Position numbers and translations under genes: made by a program. Positions 15,207-22,256 of a stretch of 27,341 bases of DNA are shown here, in pieces. Every line of letters starts with the position of its first letter. Position 1 is the first letter of the stretch. The stretch covers positions 1,959,812 through 1,987,152 of the forward strand of contig LS998015.1 of NCBI GenBank assembly GCA_900498245.1. The letters are read 5' to 3'. The notes below the pieces were generated by a model, which searched no databases, was not told the origin of the DNA, and worked only from the letters and a program-made list of their open reading frames with translations. The DNA comes from Candidatus Zixiibacteriota bacterium. GTDB lineage: Bacteria > Zixibacteria > MSB-5A5 > GN15 > PGXB01.

Positions 15207-16709
15207 TTATTTGAGGAGAAGAGCCTTTCTGATAATGGCGCAATTGTCTATCTGAATTCGGAAGAAATAAATCCCCGTGGTCGCTGATTGCCCGTCACGA
15301 TCGATCCCGTTCCAGATGATTTTCTTTTCATTCGCGGCCGCCGAACGGCCTTTGAATATTTCCCGCCCGAGAATGTCATAAACCGTATATTGCACCCTTT
15401 TTCCCGCCGGGATGTCAATCAAAAGATTCACCTGCGAATTGAACGGATTCGGGTACGGTTCCCCGACATAAAACTCTCTTGGAACAGCCTCAATGTTCTC
15501 GTCCCTGATATCGGACGGCCGATCTTCCATAATTACGATATGATATATCAGAGCCCGCCTGCCTTGCGATTCGATTATCAGGTCGGTCGTCAAAATAGTA
15601 TCATTGTCGGGAATCTTCACGAGAGCAAACGTCACATCCCTTTCTTCATTTGCATCCAAAGCAAATTCGGGAGACTCAAACCGCAATAGACTGCTGTCAT
15701 ATTTAATGCTCTGAATAACCGGAACCGGGTCATCATTCTTCATCGAAAAAGAGTAGCGATTTTCCGTATCCCGCTGAAAATGTTCCATAAGAATAGCGGG
15801 GCTTACAGTAATGGCCGATTTTTCTTCGGGATCGAGAAATATACTGTCCGATAATACTTCTTCATAGCCGTCAACGGCGGCCACCATGAGATACCCCTTT
15901 TCCGCGATCTGAATTTCCCGGCGGAGGGAGTCACTGCCAAGCCCCTCATAAAGAATAATTGAGGACGAAGGGTTCGATTCCGGGTCAAATATTATTTTAA
16001 ATTCGGGAATAGTACCACCCTGACTCAAATATTTCTCGCCGGGATGATCGGTCCAGTCCAGCAAATTCAAACCGGCCAGATATTGCTCCGGAAGATCCTG
16101 AATCACAAAACCGGGTTCATCCGGGGCGCACAGGAATTGAAGAAAAGAATAATGGGCCCGGCTGACCCCGGCCGCAGGCGCTGTCGGGAAACCACGGAGC
16201 CACTGCATCGCATGCCACACTGAAAAAGAATTTGATATGGTAATGTCCGGGGTTCCCGTGATCACCTGACCGGATAAGGTCGGAGGAGTTAGAAGCGCGA
16301 CCGTATCTTTCCAGAGAATAGTGGTCGGATCGGCCGACATTTCGGTCTGAAGCGCCAAAGCGAGCGGTGTGAATTGGTCCCCGGGATACTGCGGAAATGG
16401 GTCGTTATTCACGATTACCATTCCGGCTTCCGCAACGGCCGCCGGCGGCCGCAGGCGAAATTGCGAAAAAACGGCATATTCCCGGTCGGCCGAGCCGGGA
16501 ACAGCGCAATTGTCCGGCGTCACATCAAGGTCGCCGCGGCGGTATTGATGAAGTCCGGGATAGAACCAATAGACCTCATAACCGCCCTGCGCCGAAGAAT
16601 AAATCACCGGCCCTAACGATTTTTCCAGCGGAAAACCTGCAGAAAACAGCACCGTCCAGACGGCGGCGAATTGAAAAAAGAACTTGAAATTGAATGAACT
16701 TCTATTCAT
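15207..16709 (-). CDS. Secreted protein with type IX-style C-terminal sorting domain
   Basis: Secreted protein of 500 residues. It begins with a signal peptide (about 1-28, core FFFQFAAVWTVLFSAGF). The first 270 residues match no family I recognise and are rich in P, G, Y and W. A beta-rich part follows, with an Ig-like/DUF-type piece near 330-400 (DANEERDVTFALVKI). The last 85 residues are a type A sorting domain of the FlgD-Ig kind: YVGEPYPNPFNSQVNL, YTVYDILGREIF, WNGIDRDGQ, TGIYFFRIQ and RKALLLK. In Bacteroidota such a tail directs export by the type IX system; in other FCB phyla its route is less certain. No enzyme motif is visible in the N-terminal part. Confidence 0.88.
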   Translation of the reverse strand: MNRSSFNFKFFFQFAAVWTVLFSAGFPLEKSLGPVIYSSAQGGYEVYWFYPGLHQYRRGDLDVTPDNCAVPGSADREYAVFSQFRLRPPAAVAEAGMVIVNNDPFPQYPGDQFTPLALALQTEMSADPTTILWKDTVALLTPPTLSGQVITGTPDITISNSFSVWHAMQWLRGFPTAPAAGVSRAHYSFLQFLCAPDEPGFVIQDLPEQYLAGLNLLDWTDHPGEKYLSQGGTIPEFKIIFDPESNPSSSIILYEGLGSDSLRREIQIAEKGYLMVAAVDGYEEVLSDSIFLDPEEKSAITVSPAILMEHFQRDTENRYSFSMKNDDPVPVIQSIKYDSSLLRFESPEFALDANEERDVTFALVKIPDNDTILTTDLIIESQGRRALIYHIVIMEDRPSDIRDENIEAVPREFYVGEPYPNPFNSQVNLLIDIPAGKRVQYTVYDILGREIFKGRSAAANEKKIIWNGIDRDGQSATTGIYFFRIQIDNCAIIRKALLLK

Positions 16710-16781
16710 TACCCGCCCAAAATTTGCCGAACTTCTTTAATTTAACAGGAATCTGAAATTTATCAAGGAAGAAATAAAAAA

Positions 16782-16853
16782 AGGCGGCTTCCGGAATCGA
16801 ACCGGAGAATAGAGGTTTTGCAGACCTCCGCCTTACCGCTTGGCTAAGCCGCC
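16782..16853 (-). tRNA. tRNA-Cys (GCA)
   Basis: Read on the minus strand it folds as a full cloverleaf: seven-pair acceptor stem GGCGGCT/AGCCGCC, anticodon loop CTGCAAA with anticodon GCA, T-arm with GGTTCGATTCC. The discriminator base is U, an identity element for cysteine tRNAs. The 3' CCA is not encoded; a T-rich stretch follows at once and probably ends the transcript. It lies eight bases behind tRNA-Gly. Confidence 0.97.
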
Positions 16854-16856
16854 ATA

Positions 16857-16934
<78 letters not shown>

Positions 16935-16946
16935 CTGCAGGTCATA

Positions 16947-16974
16947 AATATATATACGAAAAAATCTTTGTCAA
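16947..16974 (-). promoter_or_regulatory. Promoter of the tRNA-Gly/tRNA-Cys unit
   Basis: On the minus strand a perfect TTGACA (16969-16974) and TATATT (16947-16952), 16 bases apart. Transcription would begin near 16940, only about six bases before mature tRNA-Gly. The promoter overlaps no gene; it sits just past the glgA stop. Confidence 0.8.
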
Positions 16975-16998
16975 CTTCTTTGCCGTATCGATAATCAA

Positions 16999-18462
16999 TT
17001 ATTTATTCAATACCGCCTCATAGAGTTGGCCGTATTTGCGGGCCGAAGACAACCATGAATAATCCCGGGCCATCCCCGCTTTGACAATCTTATACCACAC
17101 CCGTTTCTTCCGAAACATCGCCGCCGCGCGCTCGACCGCCGTCAGCAAGGCCGGGGGCAAATATTCCTCAAAGACGAAACCGGTCCCCTTTTGCGTCTTT
17201 TCATCGAAATCCTCAACCGTATCGGCCAGCCCGCCGGTCCGGCGCACCAACGGAACCGTCCCGTATTTCAGGCTGTACATCTGGTTGAGCCCGCACGGTT
17301 CATAGCGCGACGGCATCAAAAATATATCGGCCCCGGCTTCAATCAGATGGGCCAGTTTGTTATCGAATTCAAGATACGGCCTGAATTTGTCCGGATATTT
17401 CTTCTGCATCTTCTCGAAAAACTGATGATACTCCCGATCCCCGGTCCCGAGCAGTATAAACTGAATATCCAGCGCCATCATCTCATCCATGATGGCCATA
17501 ATCAGGTCGAATCCCTTTTGATTATCGAGCCGTGAGATCATCCCGAAAAGAGGCGAATCGATCCGAATCGGCAGTCCCGCCTGATGCAGAAGCGCCAGTT
17601 TATTGCTCTTTTTCCCCGAAAGATTAGCCATGAAATAATGATATGGTATCAATTTGTCGTTTCGCGGCGACCAGACCGAATAATCGACGCCGTTCAATAT
17701 CCCGGTTAATTTGGCGGCTTTGTCCCGGAGCACCCCTTCAAGCCCCATACCGTAATCACTGGTGGTCTGAATTTCTTTAGCATAGGTCGGCGAGACGGTT
17801 GTAATATGATCGGCGAAATAGAGGGCCGATTTCAGAAAATTAACCTTACCCCAGTATTCGAACGGCCCGGTCGGATCAAAAAGGGCATTATCCAATCCCG
17901 TCTTCTTAAAAATCTCGGCCGGAAATTGTCCCTGATAGGCAAGATTGTGAATGGTGAAAACCGATTTGGCATCCTTCAGAAGCGGGTCGCCGGCGAAAAC
18001 ATTCTTCAAATAGGCCGGAATCAGAGCGCTCTGCCAGTCATTACAATGTATGATGTCCGCCTTCCAATTCGATTTTCGCAGATACTCCAGGACGGCACGG
18101 CTGAAAAAAATGAACCGCTCGGCATTATCGGGGTAGTCTTTTCCTGTTTTAAGATCAAGATACAGTTCCGCCCGCCCGAAAAAGTGGTCATTTCCGATAA
18201 ATATCACCTCATAGGGCAGTTTGCCGTCTTTGAGTTGGTAAAGTTCGGCTTGATAACGATCCTTGCCTACCGGGATAGTGAGTGATATTTCGGCATTCTT
18301 CTCGCCCTCTTTGACCCGCAGATACCTCGGGAGAATAAGTTTTACATTATGCCCCATAAGGGCTAGAGTCCGGGGAAGAATCCCGGAAACATCGGCCAGA
18401 CCGCCGGTTTTGGCAAAAGGCACCGCCTCCGGCGTAATAAAAGCGATATTTAAATTTTTCAT
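16999..18462 (-). CDS. glgA: Glycogen synthase (GT5)
   Basis: Transfers glucose from ADP-glucose (possibly UDP-glucose) to the end of an alpha-1,4-glucan. The 487-residue length is standard. The donor-site motif KTGGLADV is at 18-25 and the N-terminal start-of-fold IAFITPEAVPFA precedes it. Further GT5 marks are HCNDWQSALIPAYL, FTIHNLAYQGQFP, ILNGVDYSVWSP, ISRLDNQKGFDLI and, near the C-terminus, PSRYEPCGLNQMYSLKYGTVPLVRRTGGLADTV (split across the nucleotide-binding face). No recognisable ribosome-binding site precedes the start, which lies five bases after the galT stop, so translation probably depends on coupling. No glgC or branching enzyme gene is in the window. Confidence 0.96.
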   Translation of the reverse strand: MKNLNIAFITPEAVPFAKTGGLADVSGILPRTLALMGHNVKLILPRYLRVKEGEKNAEISLTIPVGKDRYQAELYQLKDGKLPYEVIFIGNDHFFGRAELYLDLKTGKDYPDNAERFIFFSRAVLEYLRKSNWKADIIHCNDWQSALIPAYLKNVFAGDPLLKDAKSVFTIHNLAYQGQFPAEIFKKTGLDNALFDPTGPFEYWGKVNFLKSALYFADHITTVSPTYAKEIQTTSDYGMGLEGVLRDKAAKLTGILNGVDYSVWSPRNDKLIPYHYFMANLSGKKSNKLALLHQAGLPIRIDSPLFGMISRLDNQKGFDLIMAIMDEMMALDIQFILLGTGDREYHQFFEKMQKKYPDKFRPYLEFDNKLAHLIEAGADIFLMPSRYEPCGLNQMYSLKYGTVPLVRRTGGLADTVEDFDEKTQKGTGFVFEEYLPPALLTAVERAAAMFRKKRVWYKIVKAGMARDYSWLSSARKYGQLYEAVLNK

Positions 18463-18467
18463 AAAAA

Positions 18468-19505
18468 TCAGTGCGGGACCGACACCCCGAACATTCGGTC
18501 GGCCTGCGAACTGTCAATTTCCCGCATAAAGGCCGCGGCGTCCTCCGGCCGGGTCGGATTTATATAAAAACCTGAACCCCACTCAAATCCTGCTACCTTG
18601 GTTAATTTGGGAATAATCTCAATATGCCAGTGATAAACTTCGTCAAATTCCTCCCCCACGGGCGAGGAATGGATAATAAAATTAAAAGGCGGGTTATTTA
18701 GAGCGACTCTCAATCTATTCAGTGTATCTTTAAGGGCGCCTGCAAGATACACATAGACATCGCTGGCCATTTCCGTCCAGTGCGCCATATGCTGTTTGGG
18801 CAGAAGCCAGGTTTCAAACGGGAACCGCGACGCGAATGGCTCAAATGTCAGAAAATCGCCGTAATCGCTGACAATTCTCTCTTTATCCGATAACTCCTGG
18901 CGGATAATATCACAAAAGATACATCTCTCTTTAAATTCATAATATTTCTGGGCCCCGGCGATTTCCTCGGCGACTCTTTTGGGGACAATCGGGGTCGCAA
19001 TCAACTGGCTGTGGCTATGTTCAAGCGATGCTCCTGCCGCCTCCCCGTGATTTTTGAAAATCAAAATGTACTTGAAACGCCGGTCCTTTTGAAGATCCAG
19101 CGATCGCTCGCGGAAGGCCCATAAAACATTCTTGATTTCCTCGGCCGAAAGATCCGCCAAATCCTTGCTATGATAAGGTGTCTCAATAATCACTTCATGG
19201 GCCCCGATACCGTTCATTCGGTCATATATCCCTTTGGGCTCGCGATTCAGCGCTCCCTCGATTCGAAGCGCCGGATACTTATTTGAGATAACCCTCAAAA
19301 ACCAGCCCGGCTTATTCGGCTGGGAGCCGTTTTCCCGATAGGCCAAAATTTCCGGTGGGGTGCTGGATTCATTTCCCGGACAAAAGGGGCACATTTTTGG
19401 TTCTTCTTGCTTCGGAATATTGCCGAAACTGGAGGGGCGCTTGCCTCTGTCGGTGGAGATAATCACCCACCGTCCGATAATTGGGTCCTTGCGAAGTTCA
19501 GGCAT
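18468..19505 (-). CDS. galT: Galactose-1-phosphate uridylyltransferase
   Basis: Leloir-pathway enzyme that exchanges UMP between UDP-glucose and galactose-1-phosphate. Length 345 residues is standard. The zinc ligands C39 and C42 are seen in CPFCPGN, with H112 and H163 as probable partners. The active-site triad is HSHSQ at 163-167, a variant of the usual HPHPQ; H165 would carry the uridylyl group. Other family marks are ISNKYPALRIEG, GAHEVIIETPYH, KNHGEAAGASLEHSHSQ and HWHIEIIPKL. It is the first gene of a pair with glgA. Its start has no ribosome-binding site and lies only 11 bases below a -10 box. A related hexose-1-phosphate nucleotidylyltransferase specificity is possible. Confidence 0.9.
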   Translation of the reverse strand: MPELRKDPIIGRWVIISTDRGKRPSSFGNIPKQEEPKMCPFCPGNESSTPPEILAYRENGSQPNKPGWFLRVISNKYPALRIEGALNREPKGIYDRMNGIGAHEVIIETPYHSKDLADLSAEEIKNVLWAFRERSLDLQKDRRFKYILIFKNHGEAAGASLEHSHSQLIATPIVPKRVAEEIAGAQKYYEFKERCIFCDIIRQELSDKERIVSDYGDFLTFEPFASRFPFETWLLPKQHMAHWTEMASDVYVYLAGALKDTLNRLRVALNNPPFNFIIHSSPVGEEFDEVYHWHIEIIPKLTKVAGFEWGSGFYINPTRPEDAAAFMREIDSSQADRMFGVSVPH

Positions 19506-19516
19506 AGTAGTCTTTA

Positions 19517-19545
19517 ATGTTATCCGATAATCCCCTGACTGTCAA
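19517..19545 (-). promoter_or_regulatory. Promoter of galT-glgA
   Basis: On the minus strand a perfect TTGACA (19540-19545) and TAACAT (19517-19522, five of six), 17 bases apart. The predicted start near 19510 leaves about five bases before the galT ATG. Confidence 0.8.
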
Positions 19546-19550
19546 GGGAT
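19530..19550. promoter_or_regulatory. Palindrome (candidate operator) over the galT -35 box
   Basis: Twenty-one bases, ATCCCCTGAC-T-GTCAAGGGAT, pair at nine of ten positions around the central T (only 19535/19545 mismatch). The right arm covers the -35 hexamer, where a bound repressor would block RNA polymerase. The regulator is not identified. Confidence 0.55.
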
Positions 19551-19644
19551 AGTTGGTTTTTTCTCCATATTCCCATATTTGCGTCCCGTTATGAATATAT
19601 CGGCAGATTGGCCATTGACTGAATTACCCCCTTCGTATTTGCCC

Positions 19645-20931
19645 CTAAAGAGCGCCCGCTTTCGGGCCGAGTTCAAGAAGCCGTTTCTTCATTTCCGGGG
19701 TCAGACTTTTATCTCGGCGGGACATGGTCTTCTCGATTACTTCAAGCGCCTTATCCACCTCATAGGCCGACTTTTTCCCGAGCGCCATCCAGGTGAACGA
19801 CGGTATCTCGCGATCGGTGACAATATGAAGCCCGACCAGATTACAGCATACCCCGACATTCAAGCCGGTATTTAAGAGCGTTCCGATGGCGGTTTTGGTG
19901 AAATCGCCTATAAACGCACCGACTTTCAAAAGCCCGCTGTTCCGCTCCTTCCCCCCTACCGTGACATGAACCGCGGCATAATTATTTTTCAAATCGGAAT
20001 TGGTCGTCATCGCCCCGAAATTGACCCATTCCCCGACATAACTGTGCCCGATGAAACCGGCATGATATTTATTGGTGTAGCCCTGAATTATTGATTCCTC
20101 CAATTCTCCGCCGATCCGGCAGACCGGACCGATTGAACTCCCCGCGATTCTCCCGCCCACCAGGATCGATTCCTTCCCGAGATAAAGCGGCCCGATTACA
20201 TATGTATACGGCTCGATGCGGGCCCGACCGCCGATAAAAATCGGCCCTTTTGACCCGTCGAGCACCGCTCCCGGAAGAATCTCCGCGTCGGATGAAACAT
20301 ATATCCTCTCGGGATTTATAAAATGGACCCCGGGATAGACATCATTGACACTGTGCTCTTTTATCATCAATTCCAATTGTTTTATCCGGAGTTCGATCTG
20401 GGGCCGCAGAAATTCGAAGTCTTCGGCCATGGTACGATCTATATCGGCCACCAAATCCCACAAGAAATTATACAGCCCGACTTCAATCTCAACCAGTTCC
20501 GAACGTTTCTTGATTTCCGCCGCAAACTCACCGAGGTCGCCAATTTTCAAATTTTTCTTTTCCAAGGCGCTCAAATCCCCGATTACTTTGATGGCCACGA
20601 CCGACCCACGGCAGGTCAGATAGACATTCTTCCCCGCCGCCATCAGCGCCGAGGCCAGATCGGTCGAAATTTTGAGCCGTGCGTTGATGAAAATTATTTC
20701 ATCGGTTTGCGCCTCATCAATGGTATTTACCGGATAATCGCACATCTGCCGCGTCAAATCGGCGATCTCCGGTCGGCAAAAGAAATGCGGTTGGTATTCC
20801 GGAAAAGAATCCGAAATTCTTTCATGCAGAAACCTGATGCCCGGCCGTAGCATATGGACCGGCCGCAGATATGTCAGAGGATAGAAATTCTCGTATAATT
20901 CATCTTCGAATATTATTAATTTTCTGGTCAT
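19645..20931 (-). CDS. GlmU-like sugar nucleotidyltransferase family protein
   Basis: Protein of 428 residues in two parts. The N-terminal part (about 4-150) is the NTP_transf_4 type, opening with KLIIFEDELYENFYPLTYLRPVHMLRPG; it lacks the GxGxRL/M signature of classical pyrophosphorylases, as is usual for this family. The C-terminal part (about 200-400) is a left-handed beta-helix with hexapeptide-type turns: IYVSSDAEILPGAVLDGSKGPIFIGGRARIEPYTYVIGPLYLG (two stretches), GEWVNFGAMTTNSDLKNNY and GVCCNLVG. This half resembles GlmU acetyltransferase. The substrate is unknown; an N-acetylhexosamine-1-phosphate is a reasonable guess. It starts 34 bases after the queT stop, on the same strand, so it may be the last gene of the WYL-WYL-queT unit. 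Confidence 0.88.
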   Translation of the reverse strand: MTRKLIIFEDELYENFYPLTYLRPVHMLRPGIRFLHERISDSFPEYQPHFFCRPEIADLTRQMCDYPVNTIDEAQTDEIIFINARLKISTDLASALMAAGKNVYLTCRGSVVAIKVIGDLSALEKKNLKIGDLGEFAAEIKKRSELVEIEVGLYNFLWDLVADIDRTMAEDFEFLRPQIELRIKQLELMIKEHSVNDVYPGVHFINPERIYVSSDAEILPGAVLDGSKGPIFIGGRARIEPYTYVIGPLYLGKESILVGGRIAGSSIGPVCRIGGELEESIIQGYTNKYHAGFIGHSYVGEWVNFGAMTTNSDLKNNYAAVHVTVGGKERNSGLLKVGAFIGDFTKTAIGTLLNTGLNVGVCCNLVGLHIVTDREIPSFTWMALGKKSAYEVDKALEVIEKTMSRRDKSLTPEMKKRLLELGPKAGAL

Positions 20932-20965
20932 AAAATGAACCTTCTATTTAAAAAATACGGCGTCA

Positions 20966-21463
20966 TCAACCCGTAAGACGGATTCTGCCCATCCGCGATC
21001 GCAGGTATAAGAGAAGCGGCAGACCCAGAACATAGCATGAGACAAGTTCCCCCAATCCGATCATCTGAACGACAAAGAAATAAGTCATTCCGGTCATTTG
21101 CGACAAATAGGCCGCCACTCCGAAAGCGTTAAGAAGCACCGGCGGCAGAGGCGCCAGGGAAAGCCCCAGTTTGACCGCTTTGATTCTCCCGCACAAAAGG
21201 GTCAGGTAACCGGCCGCCAGCGTCAGCAATGAGCCGAATACGATATCCTGTACGCCATACCCCCCATATATATTAGCGAGCAGGCAGCCGACAAACAGCC
21301 CGAATGGAGCCGAGCGGATCAGGAATGGCAGGACCGTAAGGGACTCCGCAACCCGGACCTGATACACTCCGAAGCTGATTGGCGCCAGAATTATTGCCAG
21401 AGCCGCATACAGCGCCGCAATGATCCCGGCGTAGGCGATATCACGTGGACCCCATCCCTGCAT
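20966..21463 (-). CDS. QueT-family membrane transporter component
   Basis: Membrane protein with five or six helices that resembles QueT, the S-component thought to import queuosine precursors through an ECF transporter. Marks are the DIAYAGIIAALYAALAIILAPISFGVYQVRVAESLTVLPF region (first two helices with the acidic/VRVAE turn), GLFVGCLLANIYGGYGVQDIVFGSLLTL and the C-terminal ELVSCYVLGLPLLLYL. The longest frame starts at ATG 21556, one base into the stop of the WYL gene, and would add 31 basic, non-family residues. I prefer ATG 21463 (165 residues): it gives the usual QueT opening and lies seven bases below a possible promoter. No preQ1 riboswitch is visible upstream. No ECF A or T components are in the window. 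Confidence 0.78.
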   Translation of the reverse strand: MQGWGPRDIAYAGIIAALYAALAIILAPISFGVYQVRVAESLTVLPFLIRSAPFGLFVGCLLANIYGGYGVQDIVFGSLLTLAAGYLTLLCGRIKAVKLGLSLAPLPPVLLNAFGVAAYLSQMTGMTYFFVVQMIGLGELVSCYVLGLPLLLYLRSRMGRIRLTG

Positions 21464-21470
21464 ATCGTTC

Positions 21471-21499
21471 CAAATAACCGAACTGTCATTTGATGTCAA
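21471..21499 (-). promoter_or_regulatory. Possible internal promoter for queT
   Basis: On the minus strand a perfect TTGACA (21494-21499), 17-base spacer, then a weak TATTTG (21471-21476). Transcription would begin within a base of ATG 21463. The poor -10 keeps confidence low. Confidence 0.35.
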
Positions 21500-21555
21500 C
21501 AAAAATATAACCCTTCCTTTCCGCCGGAAACGACCCCGGAATCGAATCATGCCCA

Positions 21556-22182
21556 TCAGGATTCATCTTCGGGGCCGCTCTGCCTGAGTGAATAAATCCG
21601 CTTCAGGCCGATATTAAAATTTTTTCGGGCCCGGCTGTCGGCAAAATAGAAAGTCCAACGACAGCCCTGAATGCGAAGAGACACGGCCCTGACCCTCTGA
21701 ATCCGGCGCTTACCCAATTTCAATTCGATATCCACCGCTTCCTTACTGAAAAGGGCTCGGAAAAACGACCGGATCACCTCTTCTTCCCGGCGCGTAAACC
21801 GGCATAGGGCCGTCGTGGGATTCATAATCTGCGAATTGAGGCGATCCCGGCTCTTTTCCGGAAGGGCCGAGAGGATTTTGAGTTCGATATTGCGCAACCG
21901 TTCCCTGAGATAACGGGATCGGGACAATACCGTGCTCTGCAGACTGTACCCGAGCAGTTCCTGCTCATCGGGCGTGAAATTCAGCGCCGGCAGCGAGACA
22001 TCCCGCGCCAGATGATACCCGTCATCAAAATAGATAGGAATATTCAGGCCCGATAAGGATAAGAGATCGCGATAGACGGTCCGCGTCGAGACCTCGCACT
22101 CCCGCGCCAATTCTTCGAGCGTGATCCGCTTCTTCACCCGGAAAAGGTTGACAATGAAAAGCAGCCGTTCCGATTTAGTCAT
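21556..22182 (-). CDS. WYL-type HTH regulator, short form
   Basis: DNA-binding regulator of 208 residues. The N-terminal winged helix (about 3-60) is clear: LLFIVNLFRVKKRITLEELARECEVSTRTVYRDLLSLS, then IPIYFDDGYHLA. The middle is helical with FTPDEQELLGYSLQS, as in WYL regulators. The C-terminal sensor part (about 148-200) is short and degenerate: RWTFYFADSRARKNFNIGLKRIYSL has the WYL-like strand but not the usual motif, and the WCX dimerisation extension found in full-length relatives (about 320 residues) is absent. The frame reads through without a visible break, so this is a short form rather than a clear pseudogene. GAAGGAG is well placed but lies in the loop of a hairpin. It shares HTH sequence with its upstream neighbour, suggesting duplication. 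Confidence 0.85.
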   Translation of the reverse strand: MTKSERLLFIVNLFRVKKRITLEELARECEVSTRTVYRDLLSLSGLNIPIYFDDGYHLARDVSLPALNFTPDEQELLGYSLQSTVLSRSRYLRERLRNIELKILSALPEKSRDRLNSQIMNPTTALCRFTRREEEVIRSFFRALFSKEAVDIELKLGKRRIQRVRAVSLRIQGCRWTFYFADSRARKNFNIGLKRIYSLRQSGPEDES

Positions 22183-22213
22183 GCCTGTGACTCCTTCTTG
22201 AAAGCCACAGGCA
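22182..22213 (-). promoter_or_regulatory. Hairpin enclosing the ribosome-binding site of the short WYL gene
   Basis: Perfect eight-base inverted repeat TGCCTGTG (22206-22213 on the minus strand) and CACAGGCA (22182-22189), 16-base loop. The loop contains GAAGGAG, and the last base of the stem is the A of the ATG. It could be an RNA switch on translation, or a DNA operator for the gene's own product. Confidence 0.5.
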
Positions 22214-22256
22214 AGGTAAAACTACCCCCTGTCAAACTCTGTCAGTGAAAATGTGA

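Noticed and set aside
19645-19690. Terminator at the end of the GlmU-like gene (GCCCG/CGGGC hairpin over the stop codon)
   Set aside because: Stem of only five pairs, inside the coding end, followed by a broken T-run; too weak to call.
21464-21600. preQ1 riboswitch upstream of queT
   Set aside because: No preQ1-I hairpin plus A-rich tail or other queuosine-type fold could be found; most of the interval is coding for the WYL gene.
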